This document shows positions 7,844 to 17,834 of a stretch of DNA of 34,078 nucleotides, in pieces. Origin of the DNA: Trichomonas tenax (lineage: Eukaryota > Parabasalia > Trichomonadida > Trichomonadidae); assembly GCA_023091735.1 (NCBI GenBank), contig JALKBU010000544.1:1-34078 (forward strand), written 5' to 3'. Made by a program: the position numbers and the translations under genes. Below the pieces are notes generated by a model. That model made no database searches. It had not been told where the DNA came from and saw only the letters and a list, made by a program, of their open reading frames with translations. The stretch's first letter is position 1. Each line of letters begins with the position of its first letter.

Positions 7844-9178
7844 TTAGTCGATATCTAATATGTGACCCCTTTGATTAGACTTAACGCGGAGATCTGACTC
7901 AAAGATAAGACCCTCCTTGATCCACTGGCCAAGAAAATCACTTGTTGTTATATTGTTGTAATATAACTTCGAGTCCGGCTGAAGACATCCATTTCTCTTT
8001 TCTTGGGAAGCGATTGATGCCACATAATATGATATATTGTGTTCATATTTATCCTTTCTATAGTAAAGAAGCTTCAGCGGAATGGTGTCGAAATTGAAAC
8101 AAACTATTTTGAACTCTATTAGCTGTGCTTGGCCGTAATCTAATGTGAATGGTGGAAAGTAGGATTCGGTGAACGATTTCCATGTATTTATACCTTTAGA
8201 ACTCATGTTCAGACCGTTTTTCTCAGCAACAAAGTAAATCCACATCATTTGGAAGCCTAATTGCATGTCATTGATGGAAACATAATCGCGTACATTTTCT
8301 ATGTATATTTCAATGAATTTGAACTTCTTAATTTGATAAGTGAGGACTAAATCTGTGATATGATCTGTAAATCGATATCCAATGTATTCACGACGCAAAT
8401 CAGTTTTATATGTTGCTAAATCAAAGGCATCATAAAACATTGCTGAGAAGTTTCTTGGAATTAAACTGAATTTTTTCATATATGCAAATTCATAAAAATT
8501 ATCGCCTGTTATTCGATGCAATGCAACCAGTTCAGGTAGTCCACTTGTAATATCACTTATTTCAGTACCTTTATCCATAAATTTATATTTCGATGCTGTG
8601 CCATGAACAAAATCAACTATTTGCATTGGTTCATTATAGCCATCGAGAATATCTACAAGTCTGTGTGTGCATTTTGAAGCTTGATTGAGATAAATGTGCT
8701 CTCCTGTTAATTTATAAACTCCAATGAATGAAGCAATGTACCTTTGCCAGAAAATCCTAACATTGACGTTCTCAAATCGTGAACAGTCCAAATTTTTCAA
8801 CACATAATTTGCAATTTTTTGAAATTCGTTGATTTTACCGGCTATAAGTAATGTTTCCATGGACTCAACCGCAAGGAGGCCCATTCCTGTAGTATTAAAG
8901 CATTCTTTGCTATTTATTCTATATGAATCTCCATAAATGCAGTTTTTAGTAAATTCATTGTAGAAATTTGTCATTATTTGCGAAATATTCTTGAACATAT
9001 CAGTATTTCGAGAAATATCTTCAAGATTGAAAGCAAAATCTGATTCTTCAGGTGTTTCGATGATATTTTCCTTCGTAAACTCCCTGGACATAACGAAGAG
9101 AGCTAAAATCAGCAATAAAACAAGCAAAATAAGCCACTTGCTGATAAAGTTGCGGAGTTTTCTAAATCTTTTCTTCAT
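7844..9178 (-). CDS. GH47 (class I alpha-mannosidase)-like type II membrane protein, divergent
   Basis: A 444-residue protein with a short basic N-terminus and one membrane anchor at about residues 14-30, so the body should face the ER or Golgi lumen; several NxS/T sequons are present (for example near residues 64 and 95). The segment TGMGLLAVESMETLLIAG (97-114) followed by NLDC...VRIFWQRYIASFIGVYKLTGEHIYL (129-164) matches the first helix pairs of the GH47 (alpha/alpha)7 barrel, where relatives have LVDxLDTLxIMG and ExxIRxLGGLLSAYxLSG. Family members trim mannose from N-glycans or mark misfolded glycoproteins (EDEM). The usual C-terminal Thr-His-Glu calcium site is not visible and the first catalytic Glu is uncertain, so it may be lectin-like or inactive. 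It is divergent from the gene at 9199 with a 20-bp spacer. Confidence 0.7.
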   Translation of the reverse strand: MKKRFRKLRNFISKWLILLVLLLILALFVMSREFTKENIIETPEESDFAFNLEDISRNTDMFKNISQIMTNFYNEFTKNCIYGDSYRINSKECFNTTGMGLLAVESMETLLIAGKINEFQKIANYVLKNLDCSRFENVNVRIFWQRYIASFIGVYKLTGEHIYLNQASKCTHRLVDILDGYNEPMQIVDFVHGTASKYKFMDKGTEISDITSGLPELVALHRITGDNFYEFAYMKKFSLIPRNFSAMFYDAFDLATYKTDLRREYIGYRFTDHITDLVLTYQIKKFKFIEIYIENVRDYVSINDMQLGFQMMWIYFVAEKNGLNMSSKGINTWKSFTESYFPPFTLDYGQAQLIEFKIVCFNFDTIPLKLLYYRKDKYEHNISYYVASIASQEKRNGCLQPDSKLYYNNITTSDFLGQWIKEGLIFESDLRVKSNQRGHILDID

Positions 9179-9198
9179 TATTTTTTATTTTTTCTTTG
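9175..9198. promoter_or_regulatory. 20-bp spacer shared by two divergent genes
   Basis: The minus-strand ATG ends at 9178 and the plus-strand ATG starts at 9199. The only Inr-like match, TCATTA at 9175-9180 on the plus strand, overlaps the start codon of the opposite gene. Both promoters must therefore lie inside the neighbouring coding sequence. Confidence 0.5.
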
Positions 9199-10008
9199 AT
9201 GAACATTTTGTTCTTTGCATTCATGAGCCCAAAAACTCTTTTTTCAGAGAGTTTTGGAGCTTTGGATGATGATGGCGAAAGAAACGAAGCTAATTTACAA
9301 TATAATTTCAAAAATTTTTTAAATCATCATGAATTATATCCGAATTTTAACGATCACTTGATTCAGAAGAGCGTTGCATTGAATTACAAATCATCAAATA
9401 CAGATGAAGATGATGATTCAAATGTTGAAAATACGAAAGAAGCAAATTCAGAGACCGAAACTACAGACACTACAGATGCAAAACCAACAGCTACAAAAAA
9501 GACAGATGATTCAACTACAACAACAAAATCATCGAAATCAAAATCTAAAAAACGCGCGCAAGCAGCTGATAAGCCTACAAAAACAGAAGCAGAGAATGAA
9601 TCAAATACTAAAACAGAAGTAGAACAGCCAAAAAAGAAATCAAAAAAGAAAAAAGCCGAAAAAGTGGAAACAAAGAAAGATGAAGAGCCAAAGAAGCGAA
9701 AAACAGTAAAAGCAGAACAATCAGATCCTGATGAAGCTCAAAGTGAAGAAGAAAATCTTAAATTTGAGCCAAATGGCAATGTTCCACATATTGGTTATCC
9801 AGGATTCGTTCCTGTCTTTATAGGACTGTTGTCAATGACAATTTTTGCTTACGCGGCTTTATCAAAGCCAAAATTTGATATTCCTTCAATGCAAAATGCA
9901 GCGAGTCTAATTGAGGGATCAGAGGATCCATTGGTGGCAGGAAATGACGATAACGAAGTGATGGATGATAAAGAACTTGATTCGTTAAAGCCATTGAACC
10001 CAGAATAG
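9199..10008 (+). CDS. Single-pass membrane protein with a charged low-complexity luminal region
   Basis: The first ATG is at 9199 (the frame extends one TTG upstream). The 269-residue product begins with a short hydrophobic signal-like stretch (residues 2-15), then about 175 residues rich in Lys, Glu, Thr and Asp with repeated KKKS/KKK runs, and one transmembrane segment near residues 203-222 (GYPGFVPVFIGLLSMTIFAY). An acidic C-terminal tail of about 45 residues follows. No domain is recognised. The layout resembles ER or nuclear-envelope single-pass proteins; the Lys/Glu tract could bind a partner or act as a spacer. Its promoter is squeezed against the divergent GH47-like gene, suggesting possible co-regulation in the secretory pathway. 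Confidence 0.8.
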   Translation: MNILFFAFMSPKTLFSESFGALDDDGERNEANLQYNFKNFLNHHELYPNFNDHLIQKSVALNYKSSNTDEDDDSNVENTKEANSETETTDTTDAKPTATKKTDDSTTTTKSSKSKSKKRAQAADKPTKTEAENESNTKTEVEQPKKKSKKKKAEKVETKKDEEPKKRKTVKAEQSDPDEAQSEEENLKFEPNGNVPHIGYPGFVPVFIGLLSMTIFAYAALSKPKFDIPSMQNAASLIEGSEDPLVAGNDDNEVMDDKELDSLKPLNPE

Positions 10009-10092
10009 AGAAATTTTGTGATATTTATAGAGTAAAATTTGTCTTGTTGTTATTTATTTGGTTATTTTTCGAAATCAAAAATCACAATTTTG

Positions 10093-10098
10093 TCACTT
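10093..10098 (+). promoter_or_regulatory. Inr-like TCACTT upstream of the PRMT5-like gene
   Basis: TCACTT at 10093-10098 matches the trichomonad initiator. Starting at its A would leave a 19-nt leader before the ATG at 10114. Confidence 0.5.
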
Positions 10099-10113
10099 TT
10101 TATCAAAGTTTAG

Positions 10114-11484
10114 ATGAAAACAGCAATTATTTACCCAAATGCTGCGGCAATAGATACAAAAGCAGGAATACTTTCAAACAGTGTCATAATACCTATACAG
10201 TCATTGATAAATGATCTCACAAACACATTGTTTTCTGACTCAGATTTCAATTCTTCAAAAATTATCGTTGATTGCAATATTTTGGATCCAGAATATTTTA
10301 ACTTATGTCAATTCTTTTCTATCAAGAAACTTATTATTCAAATCCAAGCAGATCATTTGCTTGATATCGCAACTTTCATTCTAAAAGCTTTAAATGATCA
10401 TCCAGATTTCGAATTCATTGCAATATGCGAAAATCCATTAGATTGGTTTAGATTACACGAACTTTGCGGAATTAATGCGAGAATTTCATGCTGTGCAATG
10501 TTATCAAGTGAAAACTCAAGTAACTTCTTCTGGCTGACGACGTGCATCAGTCACGTCATCTTAAAAGATGATCATTACGATGCTAATGGAAATATTTATC
10601 CAAAATTAATTGATTTCATGAGATCACTCTTCGCAAGAGAAATAACATTTATATTTATGTCAAATATGAGCAACCTTGATAAGTTTTTAGAGAATTTCTC
10701 GTCACAAATTACATTTGAAGTTGATTTAATGCCGATTCAATTCTCTGATCATATTTTACCTCCGAGAGACGTTGTTTTAAATATTTTTAAAATAATTTCT
10801 GCAGAGAAAGTTGCACTTGAAATATCTGGTTATTATCTTGAAGAATTAATAGATGTTGCTGTAGAAGCAGGAATCAAAATAATGTCAATTCATTCGAATA
10901 ACAAAATCTTTTGTCAAATGCTGAAGCAGAAATATTCATCATTTGTGGACATAAAGATAAATGAGCATTTAGAGAATGGTTGTGTGTTTGTGAATTACTA
11001 TGATGCTGCGGGATTCCTATATGCTTCAAAGAAATATAACAAAATGATGATTCCTTCCCAAATGAGAATTGAAGTTGTTCCAGTAACATCATCATTCTTC
11101 TGGTCATTTTGTAACAGCACTAACAACCTGTCAAGCACTCCTTTAGTTAATCCAAACTATGCAATTATGATAAGTAATCCAATGCCTGTTCAGAGTGATC
11201 ATAAACATGTTTTAAATTTCACATCGAAGTCGAATGCAATTTTACACGGTTTTATAATCAAGAATTCCTATGATACTGTTGATGGAGAGAATATTATAAC
11301 AAAATTCAACTTTCTTCCTTTAATAATACCAGTCAAAGTTGCTGCGAATGAAAGAATTGTTTTTAAGATTGACTTCGTCACAACTGAAACATCTTTTTAT
11401 ACACAGTGGAGTTTGATAGAACCAACATTGTTACCAATACAGAATCCGAATGGAATCAATTCAAAGTTTAGTTTTGATTTTTAA
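10114..11484 (+). CDS. PRMT5-like protein, probably catalytically inactive
   Basis: A 456-residue protein with the architecture of the type II arginine methyltransferase PRMT5 in shortened form (PRMT5 is usually about 600-650 residues). The N-terminal part resembles the TIM-barrel end: a Trp-containing segment then VILKDDHYDANGNIYPKL (around 148-165). The C-terminal 81 residues are the best match, to the PRMT5 beta-barrel: ILHGF (376-380), FLPLIIPVK, FYTQWSLIEPTLLPIQNPNG. Between them the S-adenosylmethionine-binding GxGRGP loop reads LEISGYYLEEL, and the acidic double-Glu substrate loop (SELLGSFxDNE in active enzymes) is replaced by VNYYDAAGFLYASK. It therefore probably binds partners rather than methylating Arg. 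TCACTT at 10093-10098 gives it a good initiator. PRMT5 normally symmetrically dimethylates Sm and histone proteins. Confidence 0.7.
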   Translation: MKTAIIYPNAAAIDTKAGILSNSVIIPIQSLINDLTNTLFSDSDFNSSKIIVDCNILDPEYFNLCQFFSIKKLIIQIQADHLLDIATFILKALNDHPDFEFIAICENPLDWFRLHELCGINARISCCAMLSSENSSNFFWLTTCISHVILKDDHYDANGNIYPKLIDFMRSLFAREITFIFMSNMSNLDKFLENFSSQITFEVDLMPIQFSDHILPPRDVVLNIFKIISAEKVALEISGYYLEELIDVAVEAGIKIMSIHSNNKIFCQMLKQKYSSFVDIKINEHLENGCVFVNYYDAAGFLYASKKYNKMMIPSQMRIEVVPVTSSFFWSFCNSTNNLSSTPLVNPNYAIMISNPMPVQSDHKHVLNFTSKSNAILHGFIIKNSYDTVDGENIITKFNFLPLIIPVKVAANERIVFKIDFVTTETSFYTQWSLIEPTLLPIQNPNGINSKFSFDF

Positions 11485-11539
11485 ATATATTATTGTTTGT
11501 ATGTTTATAAAATATATTTATTATAAAAACATAAGCGAT

Positions 11540-14500
11540 TCAAAGCTCCATTTCACTGTTTGCTTCATTGCAGTAATGCAAAACAGTTGAAACTGGTAAA
11601 TCAGAGAAAGTAATGAGCATCATAAATGTTGTGATAAGGATCTTAATCTTCTTTTCGATCTCTGGGAATGCGAAATCATTCTTATTACAGATTTGGCTGC
11701 AATCTTTAACATCATTTCCATTTATGATTGATTTGCGTCTAATTGTTGCTGATTTGATGCTATCTGTGAAGTGAATAACATTAACATTATCTTTCAAGAG
11801 ATTTTCGTCATTTAATGCAGATATTCCATCAACAGCACAAACAGAAATTGATGAAACATCAGCAATTGACGCAGAAATGATCTGCTTTCTTATTGTTTCA
11901 TTGCCACAGATGAAAACAACGATATAATACATAGTGTTGTTTCTAACTGAGACCGCAACCCAAACACCTTTTTCTGATGGAATTTCGACACCATAAATTC
12001 TCTTGATGAACCCGAAGAAATCTTGTGATGGAGAATCTGTAATAAAGACAGAAAGTTTCATTGCTAACTTCGTCTTTGGAACAATATCTGCACTCCTTAA
12101 TGATGATATATTATACAGTTGCTTGTAAGCATTATATAGCATGCAATTTAATGGTGTTGATGTGATCTGTGGCAAGAATTTAGAACCGTCATTAGCAACT
12201 AAGAAGTAAACATCATCTATAACATGAATGAGGCAGTTGTCTTTAGATGATGAAGGATAATTTCTCGCTAAAGGTTGGTTTTCAGAACCATTTTCTTGGA
12301 CTTCATCATTGTAAATCAGAATTTCTCTTCCTGAAGCACGGAAAACAATCGCGGATCCATTGGAAACAAATTTGTGGTCGACAAGTTTTCCACCACTGAT
12401 AAATTCTTCAAGATTGTATAATTCAATATCTTCATCATCGTCATTTTTCATTATAACGTAATCACTGCCACCTGTCTGAACAATCTTGTAGATACTTTCA
12501 CTGTCTAAAGCAGCAATTTCCTTGATTTTCCCTTCTTTTTCAGTCTTTTCGATCACAGCTCCGCTTTGATCAAATACTAATTTAACCATCAAAACAGACT
12601 TTGGATGCTCAACAAGCATTATCAAAACGCGTCTTTCACCTTTTACAAAGAAAATTCCTTGTTGATATTTGACTGATTCTAACGAATGAATTGGAATCGC
12701 TTCTGAAGTGTTGAAAATCCCGACATTTCCAACGTAAATGTTGATATTTGCGAAGCCACCAGTTTCGTTTTCTTTAACGACGTAAATGAGATTCTCTTTG
12801 TGGAGATAGACATCGAGTAAATCGCCTTTCGAAATAACTGTTGAGAAAGGCATTTCATTAATGAATATTCTGTACAAGCTGTGAACTTCATTTGGCAATT
12901 TAAATGTTTCTTTGGGTTGTTGCGATTCATTTTGATAAGCAGATTCAGACCATCTCTTGACTACGATGTTTCCGTTTTCTCTAACTACCTCATATTTCTT
13001 AATATTATCGTTTTGCTTCATCAGTTGCTGTGCCTGAATATCGCTGTCAAAGGAATCTAATTCATGATAGAAATCTTGAGCAATGGCATCCGGTGATTTC
13101 ATGAGATAATAAGGACAAAGTGGAACTTCAACAATTGATGGATTTGCTTCGAGATATTTTTCGACCATTGATGGAGAGATAGGAGCAATTCTCATCAGCT
13201 CCTCATCAACTTCTGTTATAGCTTTGATTTCAGAAATGCTTGTCAATCGAGAAATAATGGACAAATCATCGAATGTAATAAATTGTCCATGTGACATTTT
13301 CATAGTTGCACGAAGCAAATTGAAAATATGATCGTACGTTTTAATTGCTCCAGACATAGCAAGAGAATCAAATGATCTGAGTCTGTCATGCGTCACGAGA
13401 ATTTCGCCATATAACTTTCTGATGTCTTCTTCGGATCTGCATGCTTTCTTTTTTCGATATCTGTTCTCGTCGAATATCTGAGGAAGATAGTTCAATGTAT
13501 CCTGATAGAAATCCATCTTTTGCTTGTTTGCACATGGATAACAAAGGAATGAAATCGTTAATCGAGATTTTTTGTCTTCTGAAATTTTTGGTATCATTAA
13601 CTGTCCACCTTCGATTTCTTTCTGGCAGTGAAAACATTGGCGAGGCTGGTCTAAGAACATGTAGTCATAAATAGACTTGAGACAGAGGCTATCAAGATAA
13701 ACAGGCGCTTTCTGAGACTGCGGTTTGAATTCGATTGTTTTATCAAAAACAATTGGTTGATTTTCATCATTATTAATCTTTTGGAGGAATTTCTTGCTGT
13801 TTTTGATTCTGTTCCAATTCTTTGCTGATCCACCGAACACAGAGACGCAGATATAATTGCCAGCATCCATTTTATTTTGGATGTTTTGTGTTGTATTCTG
13901 TGGTTCACTTTGGACACTGTTTTTATTGAATTGAATGTTGCAATCCAATGTTCCAGAGTTTTTTATAGAAGAAGGATCTGAAATGTCTGAATATATTGAA
14001 TAAAATGTGGGTCGTGAAATTGGCTGAAGGAATGTAAATGTTCTATCGTCATTACATAATATGTAACTTGTGTACTTCGCGTTGTACTTTCCAACAGGCT
14101 GTGTGAACAATAAATCTTCTTTTTGTATTTTAATGAAAATAATTCGTGTGTTTAGGCAGCACGAGAATAAATGAAGTGTAAAAAGATTATCAAACGTATT
14201 TAACTCCAAGCTTTCTGTTGGAAAGTTGTAATTTGCATTTTGTAAATAATCTTCTAATGCATTTTTAGCCTCAATTCCACTAGCAGTATCTTCATCAATC
14301 GAAAATAGTTTTCTCCATTCATCTTTAACGAGATTATAATTGAAATTTTGCTTTAAAATTAAATAAATATCATCAAAACTAGCATTGTATATGTTTTCGC
14401 AGAATGAATGAACTATATGTGTAATGCCTGCTATTTTTGTCTGCTCTAATTGAAATTCTGTAAGTAAATTGTCGATAATTGTTTGATCAACTTTTTCTTG

Positions 14501-14875
14501 TTTGTGAGAAAGGACCGAAATCAAGTATATAGGATGTGGAAACCTGAAATTCTCTAAAACATTGCGAATTAATGCATCTGACAGGAAAAAATTCTGCTTT
14601 GCGAATTTAAATTCTGTATTATTTGATTTAAAATCAACCCCAGACAGAGACAGCGAATTTCTGTTGTTTTCTTCGCTATCTTTCGCTGGTTCTTTCTTCC
14701 ACGTGAAATAATTAATCGACATCAAATACAAATACCGGCAGAAAAGTGTCGTTTTTTCTAAACACTTGACTAACATCAAAATAATGCGATTTTTAAATAA
14801 ATTTTTTCTATAACAGAATTTGGCAAAGTTTGGAGGAAATCTAATTTCAATTGTTTTGTTTGAGGCATGCAGCAT
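11540..14875 (-). CDS. Large unrecognised protein (up to 1111 aa) with a CxxC-CxxC zinc-binding pair
   Basis: A long intact frame without an identifiable family. Features seen: a CFHCQKE...FLCYPCANK segment in the middle that could coordinate one zinc; a region of about 80 residues before it ending in LCNDDRTFTFLQPIS that has the look of an OTU-type or other papain-like fold, but without an assignable catalytic Cys; a C-terminal half rich in beta strands (about residues 640-960); and a hydrophobic stretch close to the C-terminus (KILITTFMMLITF). The start is uncertain: ATGs at 14875, 14776 and 14722 are all in frame, and the first 50 residues are hydrophobic/basic and poorly constrained, so 14722 (MSINYF) may be the true start. 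Not a transposon protein by any signature I can see. Confidence 0.75.
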   Translation of the reverse strand: MLHASNKTIEIRFPPNFAKFCYRKNLFKNRIILMLVKCLEKTTLFCRYLYLMSINYFTWKKEPAKDSEENNRNSLSLSGVDFKSNNTEFKFAKQNFFLSDALIRNVLENFRFPHPIYLISVLSHKQEKVDQTIIDNLLTEFQLEQTKIAGITHIVHSFCENIYNASFDDIYLILKQNFNYNLVKDEWRKLFSIDEDTASGIEAKNALEDYLQNANYNFPTESLELNTFDNLFTLHLFSCCLNTRIIFIKIQKEDLLFTQPVGKYNAKYTSYILCNDDRTFTFLQPISRPTFYSIYSDISDPSSIKNSGTLDCNIQFNKNSVQSEPQNTTQNIQNKMDAGNYICVSVFGGSAKNWNRIKNSKKFLQKINNDENQPIVFDKTIEFKPQSQKAPVYLDSLCLKSIYDYMFLDQPRQCFHCQKEIEGGQLMIPKISEDKKSRLTISFLCYPCANKQKMDFYQDTLNYLPQIFDENRYRKKKACRSEEDIRKLYGEILVTHDRLRSFDSLAMSGAIKTYDHIFNLLRATMKMSHGQFITFDDLSIISRLTSISEIKAITEVDEELMRIAPISPSMVEKYLEANPSIVEVPLCPYYLMKSPDAIAQDFYHELDSFDSDIQAQQLMKQNDNIKKYEVVRENGNIVVKRWSESAYQNESQQPKETFKLPNEVHSLYRIFINEMPFSTVISKGDLLDVYLHKENLIYVVKENETGGFANINIYVGNVGIFNTSEAIPIHSLESVKYQQGIFFVKGERRVLIMLVEHPKSVLMVKLVFDQSGAVIEKTEKEGKIKEIAALDSESIYKIVQTGGSDYVIMKNDDDEDIELYNLEEFISGGKLVDHKFVSNGSAIVFRASGREILIYNDEVQENGSENQPLARNYPSSSKDNCLIHVIDDVYFLVANDGSKFLPQITSTPLNCMLYNAYKQLYNISSLRSADIVPKTKLAMKLSVFITDSPSQDFFGFIKRIYGVEIPSEKGVWVAVSVRNNTMYYIVVFICGNETIRKQIISASIADVSSISVCAVDGISALNDENLLKDNVNVIHFTDSIKSATIRRKSIINGNDVKDCSQICNKNDFAFPEIEKKIKILITTFMMLITFSDLPVSTVLHYCNEANSEMEL

Positions 14876-14934
14876 TGCAAGTAGATACCTAAAAATCTTG
14901 TGACATTACAGAGATTTACATTCTTTTCTGAATT

Positions 14935-16836
14935 ACAATATAGAATCAATTGATATTGATCCAGAGAATAAAAAATTTTATAATTGATTCAAACAAAATA
15001 GTTTATAACCCAACAATAACAAAATTAATATATTTTGCATCAGGTATCACAGGATCATTCATTGTTCCTGAAACTGTTACAGTCATTTCAGAAGCTGCGT
15101 TCTGTTGTTCTCAACTATCATCAATTGTCATTCCTGAATCTGTAAAAACAGTTGCGTTTAATTGTGCCACTATTAATTCTTTTACAATTTCCGAATCAAC
15201 ATTAACAATAGGTGAAGGCGTCTTTTCAAAATGTCTAAAATTTAAAAAACATTAGATTGCCTTCAAACATTGCAACAATAAAAGCAAATTTATTTTTGAA
15301 TTCAGGTCTAACAAGCATTCAATTGCCATCTAAAGTGACAACTATAAGGAGACATGCATTCAAAATGCCCAGATCTCACTGACATTTATATTCCTTCAAC
15401 AATAAAAAACATTGAAGGAGGAGTGATTCAACTTTCACCAAAAGCTCAATTTCGATTTGATGAAGGTTCAGCAATTCACATTCAAAACGATCTATTGATG
15501 AACACAAGTAATACATTTATTATTCTATATTTCGGGGACAATGCTACAATCACTATTCCGTCAACAGTCAAAACTATCAGAGCATCTGCATTCAGGGAGA
15601 AAAGAGAGATTGTTAGTGTTGTATGTGAAGGCAATTTACAACTTGAGTATATTGAAAATTATGGATTTTATTCATGTTCATCATTAACATCATTCTTCAG
15701 TTGTCCTCTTATTAAATCTATTGGACAATATGCATTTTCTGGCACTAAATTAAGTTCAAATTTCACATTTGGTGAATCTTTATATTGAGTTGGTTCCTTT
15801 GCATTTGATTCAACACTTATTTCATATGTTGAATTAACATCGCATGTCACAATTACAATCAACTCATATGCATTTAATAGTTGTAAAAAGTTGCAAACAT
15901 TAAAATTCAATACAAAATATAATATTATAATCCAAGATTATGCGTTTAATGGTCTCACAAGTCTAACATCTGTTGAGGTTCCATCTCTTGTTACAAGTGT
16001 TGGAACAGGATGTTTCAACAATTGTGGACTCACATTTATGATATTTTCATCATCATCATTAGAATCTTCATCGAAGCGTGTTATATCATCACAAGAAATG
16101 GCACAGTTCACTCCAGGTTTTATTCCTCCAAATATGTTCGATGGATGCACATTGCTGTCAAACTTCATATTCCCTTCAAACATCGTCTCAATCGGAATGC
16201 AGTCATTCCAGAACACACACATCACAGTTGTCGATCTGCCTGACAGAGCTCAGCCGACAGTGCTTCAAAGACTGTCGATATCTCACTGAGCTGCGCATCA
16301 AGAGCACATCACATCTCTCCGTTATCGACTATGGCGTTTTCGACGGATGCAAGATGTTCTCCACGATCAGCAGCTTCACATCAGATCACTTCATCAGCGA
16401 CTTCGGCGCTCTGTACAACAAGGAGAAGATGAAGATGATCGTCTTCCCTCCCGCATCTCCGACAATTTTCTTCTCCCTCGCGTACACTGTGAAGTACAAC
16501 GCAGACAGCGCATTCATCGGTTGCGTTAATCTTCGTACAGTTTTGCTTCCAGACAGCAGTGTCAAATACATCGGTCGGAGTGCATTCGAAAGATGCGTCA
16601 ACCTCAGGAGCATCAACATCCCTCTCAGTGTCGACACTATCGGCGAGAACGCATTCCTCGGATTTTCCAAACTTTCGTGCGGAATCATCATCGATAACAG
16701 AACTAAATCATTCCGCCAACAATTAATATCATCCTCAATTCCTCTTCGCGCACTTCGTGACTGTGACTGTAACACATGCATTCTCAAAATCCGACAATAC
16801 AACTTAATATCATTATATGATTTTATTGTTATATAA
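14935..16836 (+). pseudogene. BspA-like leucine-rich-repeat surface protein, broken
   Basis: The plus strand reads as tandem BspA-type LRRs (TpLRR; repeats such as LTSIxIPxxVxxIGxxAFxxC), the largest trichomonad surface-protein family, thought to act in host or bacterial contact. The frame is broken repeatedly: a shift near 14990 (IDIDPENKKFYN runs into a stop while the neighbouring frame continues DSNKIVYNP), another near 15245, another near 15355, an in-frame TGA at 15786-15788 in the middle of a repeat, and a shift near 16245. Four or five lesions rule out an intact protein. The last part, about 16240-16780, is clearly GC-richer than the first 1.2 kb, suggesting that the pseudogene is a chimera of two paralogs. 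The C-terminal end has no convincing membrane anchor. Confidence 0.85.
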
Positions 16837-16970
16837 TAAAACTTAATTAATATCATTATAATTTATATCTAAATTATTGTTATCAAAGAGAACAACCAGC
16901 GTTAGTGCACTACAAAATACATTTATTAAAGAAGAAATAAACAATATATAAGACGCATCACTGAAACAAA

Positions 16971-17834
16971 TTACTTTCGCTTCCTGAGTTTCAGAAGAAT
17001 CTTGAAAACAAAGCGATCCAACCATCTGATTAACATAAAGAAGCTTCCAAATATTCCGAGGATATGTGATAATGTAAATATGAAAGAAACCGATTGATTT
17101 TTTTCAGAAAGTTGCAAAGGAGAAAAATGCCAATCAAAGACAATACCGGATATTCCCTTTGACACAACTTTCTCCATTTTCGTCTTTGAAACATCAGCCA
17201 AAATTTGAAATCCAACTGTTTTGTTATTCAGCATAGGAATCATATTTAGATCATATTTTATCATGTAAACTTCAGGTTTGCGAATGTTAACAGCAAATCT
17301 GTATAAAGGAGAATCGATTGAGAAATTTCCAAAATTGAAAAGTCTGATTCTATGGGACAAATTCGTATTCTTCACAGTGAGAAATTGGTGTGAGTGCTCT
17401 CCTGCTTTGTATTCTGCGTTCTTTCCGAGACCAATGTGAACACTTCCGGGAGCCGTTGGCATTGTTCCTTTTGCAATGATGTAACAGAAGTTTTCGATCT
17501 GCCTGAAGTCTTTTTCGTCATATTTTACATCCAGATACGCATTTCTTTTAAGATTCATGAAATCAATGTGCAAATTTTCGCAATCATTCCAAACATACAT
17601 GTCGATCTCGAATGGGAGTCTGTTTGGTAACTGAATCTTACTCGATGTTACTTCTGTGACTTTTATATGCTGTTTATATATTTTTATCTCTGAATAAACA
17701 TTGTAAACAAGATAAATACACGAAATAATTGTGATTAGTCCACCAATTGACGTCTTTACAGTTTCGCCATCTTTTAATTTCGGAAAGATATCGAGACGAC
17801 GAAGCATTTCTGTCACTTTACGTCTATTTGACAC
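16971..17834 (-). CDS. Erv41/Erv46 (ERGIC-2/3)-like ER-Golgi cargo receptor
   Basis: A 287-residue protein with the family's layout: a short cytosolic N-terminus containing LDIFPKLKDGETVKTSIGG (14-32), a first transmembrane helix (about 28-48), a beta-rich luminal domain, the conserved FDWHFSPLQL segment, a second transmembrane helix (about 252-272) and a short basic tail ending RKRK. Erv41/Erv46 proteins cycle between ER and Golgi in COPII/COPI vesicles and retrieve or load cargo. It is shorter than the usual 350-400 residues, with a reduced luminal domain, and the family Cys motifs are not evident, so the exact subgroup is uncertain. TCATTT directly precedes the ATG. It shares a motif-dense promoter with the divergent gene at 18049. 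Confidence 0.8.
   Translation of the reverse strand: MSNRRKVTEMLRRLDIFPKLKDGETVKTSIGGLITIISCIYLVYNVYSEIKIYKQHIKVTEVTSSKIQLPNRLPFEIDMYVWNDCENLHIDFMNLKRNAYLDVKYDEKDFRQIENFCYIIAKGTMPTAPGSVHIGLGKNAEYKAGEHSHQFLTVKNTNLSHRIRLFNFGNFSIDSPLYRFAVNIRKPEVYMIKYDLNMIPMLNNKTVGFQILADVSKTKMEKVVSKGISGIVFDWHFSPLQLSEKNQSVSFIFTLSHILGIFGSFFMLIRWLDRFVFKILLKLRKRK

Noticed and set aside
15668..16225. Minus-strand ORFs of 80 and 95 codons across the BspA region.
   Set aside because: Antisense shadows of LRR repeats; the plus strand carries the recognizable repeats.
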